Positions 58,901 to 64,000 of a stretch of DNA of 64,000 nt are shown here, piece by piece. The notes under the pieces were generated by a model. The model saw only the letters and a program-made list of their open reading frames with translations. It searched no databases and was not told the origin of the DNA. The position numbers and the translations under genes are program-made. The first letter of the stretch is position 1. Each line of letters starts with the position of its first letter. This stretch comes from Ostrinia nubilalis (lineage: Eukaryota; Arthropoda; Insecta; Lepidoptera; Crambidae): the NCBI RefSeq assembly GCF_963855985.1, contig NC_087106.1:6555001-6619000 (forward strand). The letters are read 5' to 3'.

Positions 58901-59872
58901 CACGGCCATGTACGAAAATGTCGTCATAAAAGAACAGAATCCTCGCCGAAAACTCAGAAGGAACAACTTCGGACCCCAATACGAAAACTACGAGCCGAGA
59001 ATGAACGACAATAGAGTCAAAAAGTACTCGAACCAAGAGAAGTCTTCCTTAGAGAGCCTATTGGACGATCAGTCGATGAACAGTCCGAGCGATTGTGAGA
59101 GGTATTACGTTGGACCGAGGGTCGAGGTTCCGTTGTCTCCGTCGCATTATGAGCAGCCGCCGACGCCTGATCATCCGCCGCCTTCTGCGAAGCAGGCGGA
59201 GAATAGCATACATGAGAGGATCAGGCCTTTGAGTCAGGTTAGTCCTGATAATTGATGTTGTAAACGCTACCTATATAAATTCACACGCTAGTCATGTTGT
59301 ACTGCATGGCACAGTTTTATGCTTACCACCCAAGTATCAAGATTGTTCCATCATATTTTTGAGAATTTTATTTCCATTTGAAATATAACATCCGTCATCA
59401 TCTACACGTAGTCAATATGACACACATAGGCAAGAACTGTACCAATTAAAACCTGTAACGCACGCAGTAGTAGACGCGCATGTAAACTTAATAAAATGTA
59501 CCTCACTTCGTTTATAATTTTCAAAACATGTCACTAACAAGCACCATAATTTTAAAATGTATACTTAGAGTATTACTACTTACATGTATATATTTTATTT
59601 TATACTTTTATTTAATGTTCAATGTATTTGTATCTAGCTAACACCATCAATTTTTACTTATTATCACAACATTTTACCTTAATCTTATGTATTTGCATGT
59701 ATTGTGTTAGATCAAAATTAACCATTATTCATCTAGGCAATTGAACTTACTTTTTAATTATTTTAATTTGATTTTGTTTTTATATTGTTTTCAAACATTT
59801 CAGCTTATAATGGAGGTTGTAGAAGAGATAAGAATTAGAAAGAAATCGCAGGGTGACATAGTAAATAGTTGA
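16807..59872 (+). CDS. ANKS1: ANKS1/Odin-like ankyrin-repeat signalling adaptor (gene span, short isoform)
   Basis: Twelve exons join in phase: 16807-16910, 29360-29440, 33770-33926, 34842-34987, 37683-37808, 41193-41419, 44365-44467, 46059-47597, 47745-50355, 58204-58335, 58743-59237 and 59804-59872. The model predicts 1,929 residues. The N-terminus ([11 protein letters not shown]...VEKIL) and the ankyrin block follow vertebrate ANKS1A/B ([31 protein letters not shown]). Residues about 1-290 form a capping helix plus seven ankyrin repeats. Residues 290-1900 are mostly disordered with SH3-type and phosphotyrosine-type motifs. In vertebrates this adaptor has C-terminal SAM and PTB domains and acts downstream of EGFR and Eph receptors. 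Neither domain is seen here, so the full-length form probably continues past 64 kb. The only non-canonical join is exon 8 to 9. Confidence 0.88.
17776..18052 (+). mobile_element. LINE reverse-transcriptase C-terminal fragment
   Basis: An open frame encodes [20 protein letters not shown]...[14 protein letters not shown]...[14 protein letters not shown] and a stop, the pattern of a non-LTR element C-terminus seen many times in insect genomes. It is in ANKS1 intron 1. Confidence 0.55.
18080..18160. repeat. CA-rich microsatellite
   Basis: Runs of ACACACAC interrupted by ATAC and CCAC. Confidence 0.9.
18917..19120. mobile_element. Tc1/mariner-type MITE
   Basis: The inverted ends share AGCAAAA(G/A)TATGGAATCACC and are flanked by TA. 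Internal arms also pair (CGAGCGGTC...AAGAACT). Confidence 0.7.
19287..20738. mobile_element. DNA transposon remnant with TTA target duplication
   Basis: The inverted ends GGGGGCGTCCATAAATTACG are flanked by TTA (19284-19286, 20739-20741), as in PIF/Harbinger-type insertions. Subterminal C-runs and GAGATTTG words repeat at both ends. The middle (19910-20570) contains a separate widespread block with GTCTGTCTGTCCG and ACTGCGCGTGGCACGACACG. No transposase frame. Confidence 0.7.
20742..22294. other. ANKS1 intron 1, no feature seen
   Basis: AT-rich DNA with short chance frames only. Confidence 0.5.
22295..22672. mobile_element. Inverted-repeat element containing an RTE fragment
   Basis: TAAGGGCCCTTTTCTACGG at the left mirrors CCGTGGGAAAGAGCCCTTA at the right. 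22403-22500 is an RTE-like tail (AGGCGCTGGATCCAGGCC...GTGGACGTCCTATG) inserted inside it. Confidence 0.6.
22789..23056 (+). mobile_element. RTE-like LINE end with 5' inversion (twin priming)
   Basis: 22789-22936 encodes, on the minus strand, [17 protein letters not shown]... to [10 protein letters not shown]. 22937-23036 encodes, on the plus strand, the directly following [17 protein letters not shown]... to WTSFG-stop, then an (AACG)n tail. The two pieces meet head to head without loss of sequence. Confidence 0.85.
23730..25508. repeat. Region with dispersed CAGGGGAMTGTT motif
   Basis: Near-identical 12-mers occur at 23730, 23751, 24926, 24941, 25096, 25286 and 25497 (plus), at 24882 (minus) and as a variant at 24901 (minus). 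They are scattered through AT-rich, non-coding DNA. No terminal repeats were recognised, so the element, if it is one, is unbounded. Confidence 0.6.
24236..24480 (-). mobile_element. RTE-like LINE 3'-end fragment
   Basis: Minus-strand coding of [22 protein letters not shown]...[21 protein letters not shown]..., ending in WTSYG-stop and a CATCATCAT tail (reverse of ATGATG). Frame-shifted relative to intact copies. It lies inside the dispersed-motif region. Confidence 0.75.
26181..26248 (+). CDS. ANKS1: ANKS1 alternative first exon 1b
   Basis: The ATG at 26181 opens 22 codons ([15 protein letters not shown]...) and ends at AG|GTAAAC in phase 2, exactly the phase needed for exon 2, replacing the first 34 residues of isoform A. 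The upstream sequence (26000-26180) is somewhat GC-richer. No homology is recognised; the call rests on ATG, length, donor and phase. Confidence 0.5.
26563..26768 (+). mobile_element. Non-autonomous Helitron (Lep1-type)
   Basis: It begins TCTATCTATC and ends in a hairpin region GGCGGAAC...GTTCGCCGGGTCAGCTAG followed by T. The interior AACTCGAGAACGGCTGTGCC is typical of the abundant lepidopteran Helitron family. It has no target duplication, as expected. Confidence 0.8.
26818..26983. mobile_element. MITE with AGGCGCACACCGTTGATTTT ends
   Basis: The terminal inverted repeats pair for about 20 bp, then more loosely through GGCCGATAGTT. TA is present at both edges. Confidence 0.75.
26984..27752. 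other. ANKS1 intron between exons 1b and 1c
   Basis: No gene or repeat recognised. It must hold the promoter of exon 1c if that exon is a first exon. Confidence 0.4.
27915..28042 (+). CDS. ANKS1: ANKS1 alternative first exon 1c
   Basis: The ATG at 27915 opens 42 codons ([19 protein letters not shown]...) ending at ACAG|GTGAGT, a strong donor in phase 2 that fits exon 2. The open frame extends upstream to about 27753 without a stop, so an internal exon with an upstream acceptor is also possible. No homology is recognised. Confidence 0.5.
28043..29230. other. ANKS1 intron 1c, no feature seen
   Basis: No exon-like or repeat structure recognised before the tRNA gene. Confidence 0.5.
29231..29312 (+). 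tRNA. tRNA-Ser (anticodon AGA)
   Basis: An 82-nt cloverleaf: acceptor stem GCAGTCG pairs with CGACTGC; A box TGGCCGAGCGG; anticodon stem TCTGA/TCAGA around loop CTAGAAA (AGA at 29264-29266); a serine-type long variable arm; and B box GGTTCGAATCC. T-runs follow within 25 bases. It lies in ANKS1 intron 1 on the same strand, ending 47 bp before exon 2. It looks intact. Confidence 0.97.
29360..29440 (+). CDS. ANKS1: ANKS1 exon 2 (common exon, ankyrin repeat 1)
   Basis: Acceptor TTTTTGTTTTAG, phase 2 in and out (CACAA|GTAAGT). It encodes [21 protein letters not shown], matching ANKS1 YTPLHHAALNGH. All three first exons feed this exon. Confidence 0.93.
30211..30391. mobile_element. MITE with about 75-bp near-perfect inverted repeats
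   Basis: The left arm (AATGAGGGTTTTCGCGATTG...ATGCTGCATGATTGGT) and the right arm are almost exact complements around a ~30-bp loop. The low divergence suggests a young insertion. Confidence 0.85.
31647..31893 (+). mobile_element. RTE-like LINE 3' end with (GAAC)n tail
   Basis: It runs from GGCACATAGCTCGTAGAGC through GTGGACCGACGATCTGGTGA to GTGGACGTCTTTTCGGCTGA and AACGAACGAACG. The two halves that are inverted at 22789 are collinear here. Confidence 0.8.
32088..32236 (+). mobile_element. RTE-like LINE 3' end with (ATG)n tail
   Basis: It encodes [21 protein letters not shown]...[10 protein letters not shown], then a stop, GTGGACGTCCTGTGGCTGAA and ATGATGATGATG. Different subfamily from the (GAAC)n copies. 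Confidence 0.85.
32664..33010 (+). repeat. Diverged tandem duplication (about 173 bp)
   Basis: Two consecutive units share GTGTCAGATG, ATGATTCGTGTT/ACGATTCATGTT, TGCAATATGTRGG, TATTATA(A)AA and CCGAGT. Non-coding, in ANKS1 intron 2. Confidence 0.65.
33770..33926 (+). CDS. ANKS1: ANKS1 exon 3 (ankyrin repeat 2)
   Basis: Acceptor TATGTTTTTAG, phase 2 in and phase 0 out (CTG|GTGAGT). It encodes KEIVRMLLS...[16 protein letters not shown], matching vertebrate [15 protein letters not shown]. It is the first copy of a five-copy tandem array and the only one with a pyrimidine-rich acceptor. Confidence 0.9.
33942..34576 (+). repeat. Four extra tandem copies of ANKS1 exon 3 (172-bp period)
   Basis: Copies begin at 33942, 34114, 34286 and 34458. 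Each is the exon plus the first 15 bases of its intron (GTGAGTCAAGTATAG), so each has a donor but no real intron before it. Copy 2 keeps the full reading frame. Copy 3 has a disturbed 5' part and a one-base deletion. Copy 4 has TAG just before the final codon. Copy 5 is truncated and runs into a stop. They probably act as pseudoexons; copy 2 could replace copy 1 if a usable acceptor existed. Confidence 0.85.
34842..34987 (+). CDS. ANKS1: ANKS1 exon 4 (ankyrin repeat 3 and start of 4)
   Basis: Acceptor CTTGTCTCCAG, phase 0 in and phase 2 out (GGAG|GTGAGT). It encodes [21 protein letters not shown] and [12 protein letters not shown], matching vertebrate NETALHCAAQYGHTEVV and ETPLDLAALYG. Confidence 0.92.
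35090..35175 (-). mobile_element. Decayed RTE-like LINE fragment
   Basis: AGCTGGACAAAGGGCCCCCT...GATCGCTCCTGCGCTGTCCG parallels the reversed RTE tail (TGGACAAAGGCCTCCCCCAA, GGTCCTGCGCTGCCCGC). Confidence 0.6.
35655..35775 (+). mobile_element. Partial lepidopteran SINE/LINE-tail repeat
   Basis: TTCTAGTTTTTGCCTGCGGC...TTCAGTAGCTTTTTAGTTCA...TTATTTAGTATGAT parallels the fuller copy at 2016-2284. Confidence 0.55.
35776..36734. other. ANKS1 intron 4, no feature seen
   Basis: AT-rich intron. The open frame at 36142-36399 (minus) has no splice or homology support. Confidence 0.5.
36735..36860 (+). mobile_element. RTE-like LINE 3'-end fragment
   Basis: GATATGGTGAAAGTCGCGGG...TTGTCCAGCAGTGGACGTCA...GGCTGAA matches the (GAAC)n subfamily tail. 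Confidence 0.75.
37683..37808 (+). CDS. ANKS1: ANKS1 exon 5 (end of ankyrin repeat 4, start of 5)
   Basis: Acceptor TTTGTCCTAAG, phase 2 in and out (GCAA|GTAAGT). It encodes [16 protein letters not shown] and [12 protein letters not shown], matching vertebrate RLEVVKMLLNAHPNLL and TPLHLAARNGH. Confidence 0.9.
37832..37983. mobile_element. MITE with AGAGCGCTTTCA ends
   Basis: AGAGCGCTTTCACATTTAGG at the left mirrors CCTAATATGAAAGCGCTCT at the right. It lies 23 bp after ANKS1 exon 5. Confidence 0.75.
38085..38236. mobile_element. MITE family 1, copy 3
   Basis: CAGTGCTTGAGGTATGGAAG...GTGACGTGACAAAGCATA...CCGGCACTGA parallels the copies at 691, 1831 and 61963. Confidence 0.65.
38863..38985. mobile_element. 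MITE with ATGCCCGTTTCCACCATCAA ends
   Basis: The left end and the right end (TTGATGGTGAAAACCGGCAT region) pair, as do the inner AAGTGACC/GGTCACTT words. Confidence 0.75.
39170..39400 (+). repeat. Direct repeat pair
   Basis: TTCATTATCGATCCGTTAAC and GTATCCGGCGTTTCTCCGAT-CAGGCGCGCGAAT occur twice (about 39178-39232 and 39313-39397). The second copy has a 29-bp insertion between the two blocks. Confidence 0.7.
39401..41192. other. ANKS1 intron 5, right part
   Basis: 39430-39500 is a short CpG-rich stretch (GGCGGCGCGACGCCTGGCGG, TGACGTCA). The rest is AT-rich without recognised features. Confidence 0.45.
41193..41419 (+). CDS. ANKS1: ANKS1 exon 6 (ankyrin repeats 5-7)
   Basis: Acceptor CATCTCTTCACAG, phase 2 in and phase 1 out (AGAG|GTGAGT). 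It encodes [35 protein letters not shown] and [13 protein letters not shown], matching vertebrate KAVVQVLLDAGMDSN, GSALHEAALFGKTDVVQIL and HGLTALDTVRELPS. Its 3' two thirds are the first unit of the array that follows. Confidence 0.92.
41468..42384 (+). repeat. Five extra tandem copies of the 3' part of ANKS1 exon 6 (193-bp period)
   Basis: Units repeat every 193 bp, with donors at 41420, 41613, 41806, 41999, 42192 and 42385. Each unit has the [17 protein letters not shown]...RRVIRG coding part plus about 41 bases of intron start. All copies keep the coding part nearly unchanged at protein level. Spacers come in two types, and units 3-4 are repeated as 5-6, a 386-bp higher-order block. The 193-bp length is not a multiple of three and the spacers are too short for normal introns, so separate splicing of each copy is unlikely. 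Confidence 0.88.
42386..43490. other. ANKS1 intron 6, left part
   Basis: No exon, repeat or RNA recognised. An 80-codon plus frame near 42996 has no support. Confidence 0.5.
43491..44248. mobile_element. TIR element with 19-bp perfect ends
   Basis: TTAATGATAGATCGCCCGG and its exact complement bound 758 bp. Subterminal CCTGCCAGCAGGAC/GTCCTGCTGGAAG words also pair. The core 43640-43770 is CpG-rich. The ends include TTAA, compatible with a piggyBac-type site, but the class is not certain. Confidence 0.7.
44365..44467 (+). CDS. ANKS1: ANKS1 exon 7 (linker after ankyrin block)
   Basis: Acceptor CATTTTCATACAG, phase 1 in and phase 2 out (GGT|GTAAGT). It encodes an acidic, proline-containing linker ([19 protein letters not shown]). 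It is supported by splice sites on both sides and by phase. Confidence 0.8.
44468..46058. other. ANKS1 intron 7
   Basis: AT-rich apart from the (AATAAAT)n tract. The 104-codon frame at 45526-45840 lacks splice context or homology. Confidence 0.5.
45484..45522. repeat. (AATAAAT)n tract
   Basis: Repeated AATAAATAAAT, probably the tail of an old retroposon. Confidence 0.7.
46059..47597 (+). CDS. ANKS1: ANKS1 exon 8: large disordered exon with YxxM/YxN motifs
   Basis: Acceptor AAATTTACAG, phase 2 in. The frame stays open from 46060 to a TAA at 47605-47607. It encodes about 513 residues (316-828 of isoform A), acidic and Ser/Asn-rich, with no folded domain seen. It holds the SH3-type motif KPPVPPKP (471-478), Grb2-type YTNV (Tyr406) and YVNI (Tyr451), and PI3K-type YEEM (550), YAPM (585) and YVCM (649). 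No GT donor in the right phase exists near the end; a GC donor after CTG (at 47598) fits the next exon. Reading through instead gives a truncated protein. Confidence 0.82.
47745..50355 (+). CDS. ANKS1: ANKS1 exon 9: giant disordered exon
   Basis: Acceptor TGTGTTTTACAG, phase 2 in and phase 0 out (TCG|GTGAGT). It encodes about 871 residues (828-1698), strongly Ser/Thr/Asp-rich, with PRPPPRP (1052-1058), PEPPKR, YENV (Tyr1072), YENI (1107), YLSM (1221) and YVPM (1463). There is also a Cys-rich stretch near [12 protein letters not shown]. The last 200 bases turn GC-rich and encode a Gly/Arg and Ala/Ser tail. The open frame of this length in AT-rich DNA and the fitting splice sites make coding status firm. 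Confidence 0.87.
50356..57736. other. ANKS1 intron 9 (7.8 kb)
   Basis: Mostly AT-rich. Small GC-richer islands at about 52360-52450, 53640-53720 and 55150-55220 have CpG and palindromic words, but no frame joins exon 10 convincingly. No repeat family recognised with confidence. Confidence 0.45.
57737..57914. mobile_element. MITE with AAGGCTGGTTTTAGA ends
   Basis: The left and right ends pair (CTAAAACCAGCCT), with internal CGCTGACCGT/ACGGTCAGCG words also inverted. Confidence 0.75.
57930..58090. mobile_element. MITE with TTTAGACTAGCAATAAAA ends
   Basis: Arms of about 33 bp pair, including the inner ACTTGCAAAAGTT/AAGTTCTGCAAA. It ends about 115 bp before exon 10. Confidence 0.75.
58204..58335 (+). 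CDS. ANKS1: ANKS1 exon 10: basic proline-rich segment
   Basis: Acceptor CTTTGTCCACAG, phase 0 in and out (CAG|GTAAAT), 44 codons. It begins [18 protein letters not shown], a class of SH3 ligand, followed by [20 protein letters not shown]. The codons are GC-rich compared with exon 9. Confidence 0.88.
58743..59237 (+). CDS. ANKS1: ANKS1 exon 11: YENV/YENY linker exon
   Basis: Acceptor CTATTGTTGCAG, phase 0 in and out (CAG|GTTAGT), 165 codons. It encodes [18 protein letters not shown], then a linker with YENV (Tyr1799) and YENY (Tyr1822), and a Pro-rich end ([12 protein letters not shown]). In a full-length transcript this would precede the SAM-domain exons. Confidence 0.87.
59804..59872 (+). 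CDS. ANKS1: ANKS1 alternative terminal exon 12
   Basis: Acceptor CAAACATTTCAG, phase 0 in. It encodes 22 residues ([20 protein letters not shown]...) and a TGA at 59870-59872, with a polyadenylation signal 62 bases downstream. This would give a protein without SAM or PTB domains. Phase, acceptor and signal agree, but no homology supports the peptide. Confidence 0.6.
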   Translation, partial: LIMEVVEEIRIRKKSQGDIVNS

Positions 59873-59934
59873 TGTAAATATTATTATGTACAAAACATGC
59901 CTTTAAACGTAGTATAGTAGTTGTAGTGTTTATA

Positions 59935-59940
59935 AATAAA
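59935..59940 (+). terminator. Polyadenylation signal AATAAA of short ANKS1 transcript
   Basis: AATAAA is followed about 10 bases later by a GTGTGCGT-type GU-rich element, 62 bases after the exon 12 stop. Confidence 0.6.
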
Positions 59941-60761
59941 CAAGTGTGCGTCGCCTTTGATATTTATCTTTCATTTTTCAAGTAAAACATAAATTGCATA
60001 AATATTGTCAAAGGCCACGCCCCCTTGATTTGTTATTATGTACTTTAACACGTTGACCGTTGACAGCTGCTGTCAAGACTTTTCCTACAAGTCCCTGAAA
60101 GTTTGACAGCAAATGTGAATGGTCACGTCATTATTTACTGAACATTGAGTTGTCTGCAAAACAAAAAGAGAATTGTTACTTTCAGTACGATTTAGCTTAT
60201 TATTGTCTAGTTAAACTGGTCACATAGTTCAGAAAATACGAAAAGATATTAAATATACGCAAGTTACATAATTATTCTTTTGAACAAATTGGCAAGAGTA
60301 GGGTGAAAATTATAAGTACAGCTGTATTGTACAAGAATATGTTAACCTACAAAAAGATGTGCTCAAGTGAACTTGAAATAAAAACTAAAATTCAATATTT
60401 ATGATTTTGTGGGTTGGCACACTATTGCATAAATCAGCTGAACTGATTTCATTGTATCAATACCACCCTTCTATATGAGGGGACAGAAAACATGTGTCTA
60501 TGAATTGAGACCTTATTGATATGGAAATAGAGACTATGTTAATTTGAAGTTCGTTATTTTCATTCAATTCGTGCCAAATTGTTACAAACCAAAATAAGCT
60601 ACAGCGATGCCACTTTTCCATACTTGCGCGATAAGTTGAAATTCACATCTCCTGCACTTCCCTGTATTGTACAGACAACAGTACATCTAGCTCAACACTG
60701 GCATCTTATACATTGTAACAAGTGCTATTTTACGACAAAAATAGTCTGGTGTCCTGTCGAC
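59941..60761. other. Downstream of the short ANKS1 transcript
   Basis: AT-rich, no exon recognised. If a long isoform exists, this is intron. Confidence 0.45.
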
Positions 60762-60887
60762 TGTACAGTCAGCGTCAAATAGTTCATGACATCCAAAGTT
60801 CGCAAAAATATGTCAACGCAACCTCATTCCAATTGTAACAAAGACGTGTTGCGAACTTTTTGGCTACGTTGGGTGTGACGAACTATT
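60762..60887. mobile_element. MITE family 2, copy 2
   Basis: ACAGTCAGCGTCAAATAGTT...GTTGCGAACTTTTTGGCTACGTTGGGTGTGACGAACTATT parallels 3661-3777. Confidence 0.6.
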
Positions 60888-60971
60888 ACTATACATACAC
60901 TCGTAGGATGTAGGCAGTGCTACTTTGGCCCTCGTATCAACTTATCGCGCATAGGTATAAATCGTGTTATC

Positions 60972-61144
60972 CACGAAGACGCGCCCCACCATTCAATAAT
61001 GTTAGTTTGATGAGTGTTATCGTTACACGCTAAATTATCCATGAGTGCATACGCACACTACAATAATTGCGCTCAGATTACTCGGATCAAACTCCCCGCA
61101 CCCCGCGCTTCCCTCGACCAAAAATGGTGGGGCGTGTCTTCGTG
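60972..61144. mobile_element. MITE with CACGAAGACGCGCCCCACCA ends
   Basis: The 22-bp termini are inverted complements with one mismatch (AATGGTGGGGCGTGTCTTCG). Confidence 0.75.
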
Positions 61145-61672
61145 AATGGAACGATCTATAGTAGGAGTAGTCCTTAAAAAAGTCTATAAAATCATGGAAA
61201 ATTGTCTATTCTGTTTTATTTCGCAGGCAACTCTTTGTTTCAGCTTATAAAGCTTAACTAGTCTTAGTTAGAATAAGTTTATGCTAATGGTGCTGTAGAA
61301 TTTATCCTTTAAGTTTAACCTGAAAATGTATCTGTGTTGTCTTATAATAAGCTCGAGTATTTCAGTAGGTGCTATTTATTGTAGATACGTTAAGCCTTTA
61401 ACGGACAGAGCAAGTATATTTTTAATCATCTTTGAACCTTAATGTAATGCAATATGGTTCAAAATATTACAACAGTTGCTACTGACTTGTAAAGGGTTAA
61501 CGGTTTATCAAGGTTTATAACTAGGCCAAATTAAATATGGCCTTTATATGAGAGGCCTTTTGTGAAAAAAAGTATTTAAATTATCGTAAGATTTATGAAT
61601 TAGTTTTAATGCGTCTATATTGTTACCTATAAAATATTATCCGTTTAAATGCATTTATAGTTCCAAAATACT

Positions 61673-61811
61673 GGACTGTCCTGTCGATGACATTGACAGT
61701 GGGGCGCCACCGTCAATACCCGATCGCTGGTTTAGATTTTTGCCGTGTTGGAGACCTTAAAGTTGAACGATGGTAGCGCCCCCCTGTCATTGAGTTTGGT
61801 GGGACAGTTCA
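61673..61811. mobile_element. Decayed inverted-repeat MITE
   Basis: GGACTGTCCTGTCGATGACA...GACAGTGGGGCGCCA faces TAGCGCCCCCCTGTCATTGA...GGGACAGTTC. Confidence 0.65.
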
Positions 61812-61962
61812 GCGTGGGTCATCTATATCTACAATTTTCAAATTGCAGTATATCAAGAACATTTTACAGCATTTAAGTTTTTGTCTTGAAATATTAGGGC
61901 AAATTCAAATTACACGTTTTGAGTAGAACGTCAGTCGTGCGTTTGCGAGACCGCACACTACA

Positions 61963-62243
61963 TGGTGAGTGGATGAGGTATGATGGGAGCGGCACGGGAT
62001 GGTGTTTTTGAGACGTCAAACGTCAGCAAGACTTCTTCTTCTTTTTTTATGGCAACGGCTTGGTTTTGAGAACCATGATTTCGCCAATGTCACGTAAACA
62101 GTTTTGACAAAGTAACAGGGTTTACAAAAAACAAAAATATTTAACGTTCAGATGTCTTTCAGATTTGTATGCTCTGTCACGTCATAATATTATTATGTCA
62201 ATGTCACCCCTCCGGTGCCGCTACCATATCTCAGGCACAGACT
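61963..62243. mobile_element. MITE family 1, copy 4, with internal insertion
   Basis: GAGGTATGATGGGAGCGGCA...GAGACGTCAAACGTCAGCAA and the right part TGCTCTGTCACGTCATAATA...CCATATCTCAGGCACAG match other copies. About 100 bp (62034-62140, ATGGCAACGGCTTGG...) is extra. Confidence 0.65.
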
Positions 62244-63789
62244 AAGAAGCGACAGACGTACATATCTGTTGGTTTGACACTTTTATTTCAATACAGTTGT
62301 CATGTGCGGTCTTGCAAATGTCTGTCTCAAAACGTCTGATTTGGAGCTCTTATTCTGTAGGCTTATTTTACACTACAGAGGGCATCAAACGCGCTCACTA
62401 GTGTGTGTGTAAAAATGACATTAAATGTATGACGGATTGTACAGCGCCCCTAGCGGGAAACGATCAAAAACTAAAATTTTCATACATTTTTTAAACGTGC
62501 TCGCGTTTGATGTAAACTCACACTCGGCCCTTAGCTGTATAAGTTATAGCTAGTTAAGTGTTTACCGACATGACAGTATAGCTCCTAAAGTTAATTGGTA
62601 TTGTGAAAAGTATTAATTAAGTTTTAAAGGATACACATTGATGTTTACGTAAATATAATTCCATGTATACTTACTTCTTGGTAGAAAATATTTAAAGACA
62701 TGATTAGACTGAAATTTTACGAAAATGCTATTGGCTGTATGAAATTCCCATTAATTTTGTATATTGTTTTAATTTTAGTTGTTTTAAGTTACTTCACATT
62801 TATTTGCGATTTTATTTTGTTTGTAAGGGAATAAACTACTTACGACGTATTTTTGGTTTTATTTTTTCTTTTTATGATTGTAGATTCGCACACCAAGAAA
62901 GAGTGGTACAACCGAAAACATTTTTTTTACAGGAACAGAAAGTAAACGTAGTTTTTGACCAGTGTTTCCAGTCGTGTCTTGACACTATTAACATTTTTTT
63001 ATTGAATAACTTGTAAAATTTAATTCTACAATTTCCGAAAAATCAATTAAAAGTAACCTTTTCATTAGTGTAACCTAAAGGTAACCAATGCAGTTCAAAA
63101 ATCACCTAAAAGGTTACAAAAGTAACCTTCTGGCAACACTGTTTTTGACGCAGAATCCGATAGCCGTATTAACTCGATTTTGGATTATTTTGAGTTGTGC
63201 TATTCTATATTATGTGTGTGAATATTACTGAAAGGTGTTATTTTTACGTATTTTATATTAGCAGTCAAAAACTGTTTTATTTTTTGACCGGTTACACGTT
63301 TGCTTATTAATTAAGTTGCTGACGTAGAGACGTTTTTAAATGTCAAATATTTTTTTTAAAGTTGAATACAAAATCCTATTAGATCGATAGCGCTAAAAAT
63401 TAATGGTATCATCTCATCTTCCCAATCGCCAGTTTCTAAAAAAAGGTTCTTTAGAAGGTTTGGCCGGCAATCTATGATTATGGTTAAATCTAGAGTTGTG
63501 TCTCTATGTAGCCTGCCTTTAACTTGTAAAATGTCAAATACTCTAAACTCAATTACTCTGAACCCTATATTTGGCTATTATCTCCCCATGCATCGCTACT
63601 AGCCACAATGTGCAAGTATGTTGTTCCTTCAGTACTTACTTGTTTCAAGACTTCCCGTCTCCGACTCAAAAAACTCAACTATTGTGAAGTAAGTAAATGT
63701 TAATTGCCATTTTCAAGACTGAATGAGTAATTCTAGCTAACTAATTTTATGAAAAGAAAGATTACAATAATTCATACATGATATTCGAA
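62244..63789. other. Right-hand AT-rich region
   Basis: No SAM or PTB coding found on the plus strand. The GTAACCTT word recurs four to five times at 63050-63130. Confidence 0.45.
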
Positions 63790-63890
63790 GAAATTTCTTT
63801 GTAGAGATCACGTACAGTTCGTGTTTTTAAACCTTGTATGAATTTGTGTACGAAAGAATAAATAAATAATTTAATTTAATAAAATAAGAT
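63790..63890 (+). mobile_element. Possible LINE 3' tail
   Basis: TAGAGATCACGTACAGTTCG...TTTGTGTACGAAAGAATAAA and a (AATAA)n end resemble tails of insect non-LTR elements. Tentative. Confidence 0.35.
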
Positions 63891-64000
63891 TCCAATTCAG
63901 ATACAGACAAAGACTTGCTGAACTTTAGGTATTGTTTTAAAAAATCTTCCCTATTCTAAACTTACCTGTGCGCCTACACGAATGCATCGTGCAATGTTGA

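Noticed and set aside
60579..63016. SAM/PTB exons of ANKS1 in the right flank
   Set aside because: Looked for SAM- and PTB-type coding with matching phase 0 acceptors; none seen.

Overview
The window looks like lepidopteran genomic DNA. Genes are split by short AT-rich introns with GTRAGT donors. The repeats are typical of moths and butterflies: a Helitron ending in a hairpin plus CTAG, many fragments of one RTE-like LINE 3' end, many inverted-repeat MITEs, and hAT, piggyBac-like and Tc1-like remnants. No prokaryotic signature is present. Identifications rest on reading translated exons and splice phases by eye; no search was run.

Left third (about 3.9-13.5 kb, minus strand): an orthologue of TM7SF3, a seven-transmembrane protein. 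Eight exons join in phase from a signal-peptide exon (13468) to the last membrane helix and start of the cytoplasmic tail (3898). The final exon or exons are not identified. A decayed partial copy of the tail exon lies at 3020-3213. The introns hold nested transposons: a hAT element inside an RTE fragment (5066-5893), and a long inverted-repeat element (8302-11156) that carries a G-rich tandem array and a 1.24-kb piggyBac-like insertion.

Intergenic stretch (13.5-16.8 kb): a short LTR element with two apparently identical 344-bp terminal repeats and no coding capacity.

Right three quarters (16.8-59.9 kb, plus strand): the insect orthologue of ANKS1 (Odin), divergently oriented from TM7SF3. 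Three alternative first exons (16807, 26181, 27915) all end in phase 2 and join the same exon 2. Exons 2-6 encode about seven ankyrin repeats. Two very large exons (46059-47597 and 47745-50355) and two small ones encode a long disordered region. It is rich in Ser, in SH3-type proline motifs, and in Tyr motifs of the YxxM and YxN classes. A terminal exon with stop and polyadenylation signal ends a transcript at 59.9 kb before any SAM or PTB domain; those exons are not visible and presumably lie beyond the right edge. Two ankyrin exons have each been amplified in place together with their splice donor: five copies with a 172-bp period, and six copies with a 193-bp period. A tRNA-Ser(AGA) gene sits 47 bp upstream of exon 2. 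The remaining intron sequence is AT-rich and dominated by MITEs and LINE scraps.
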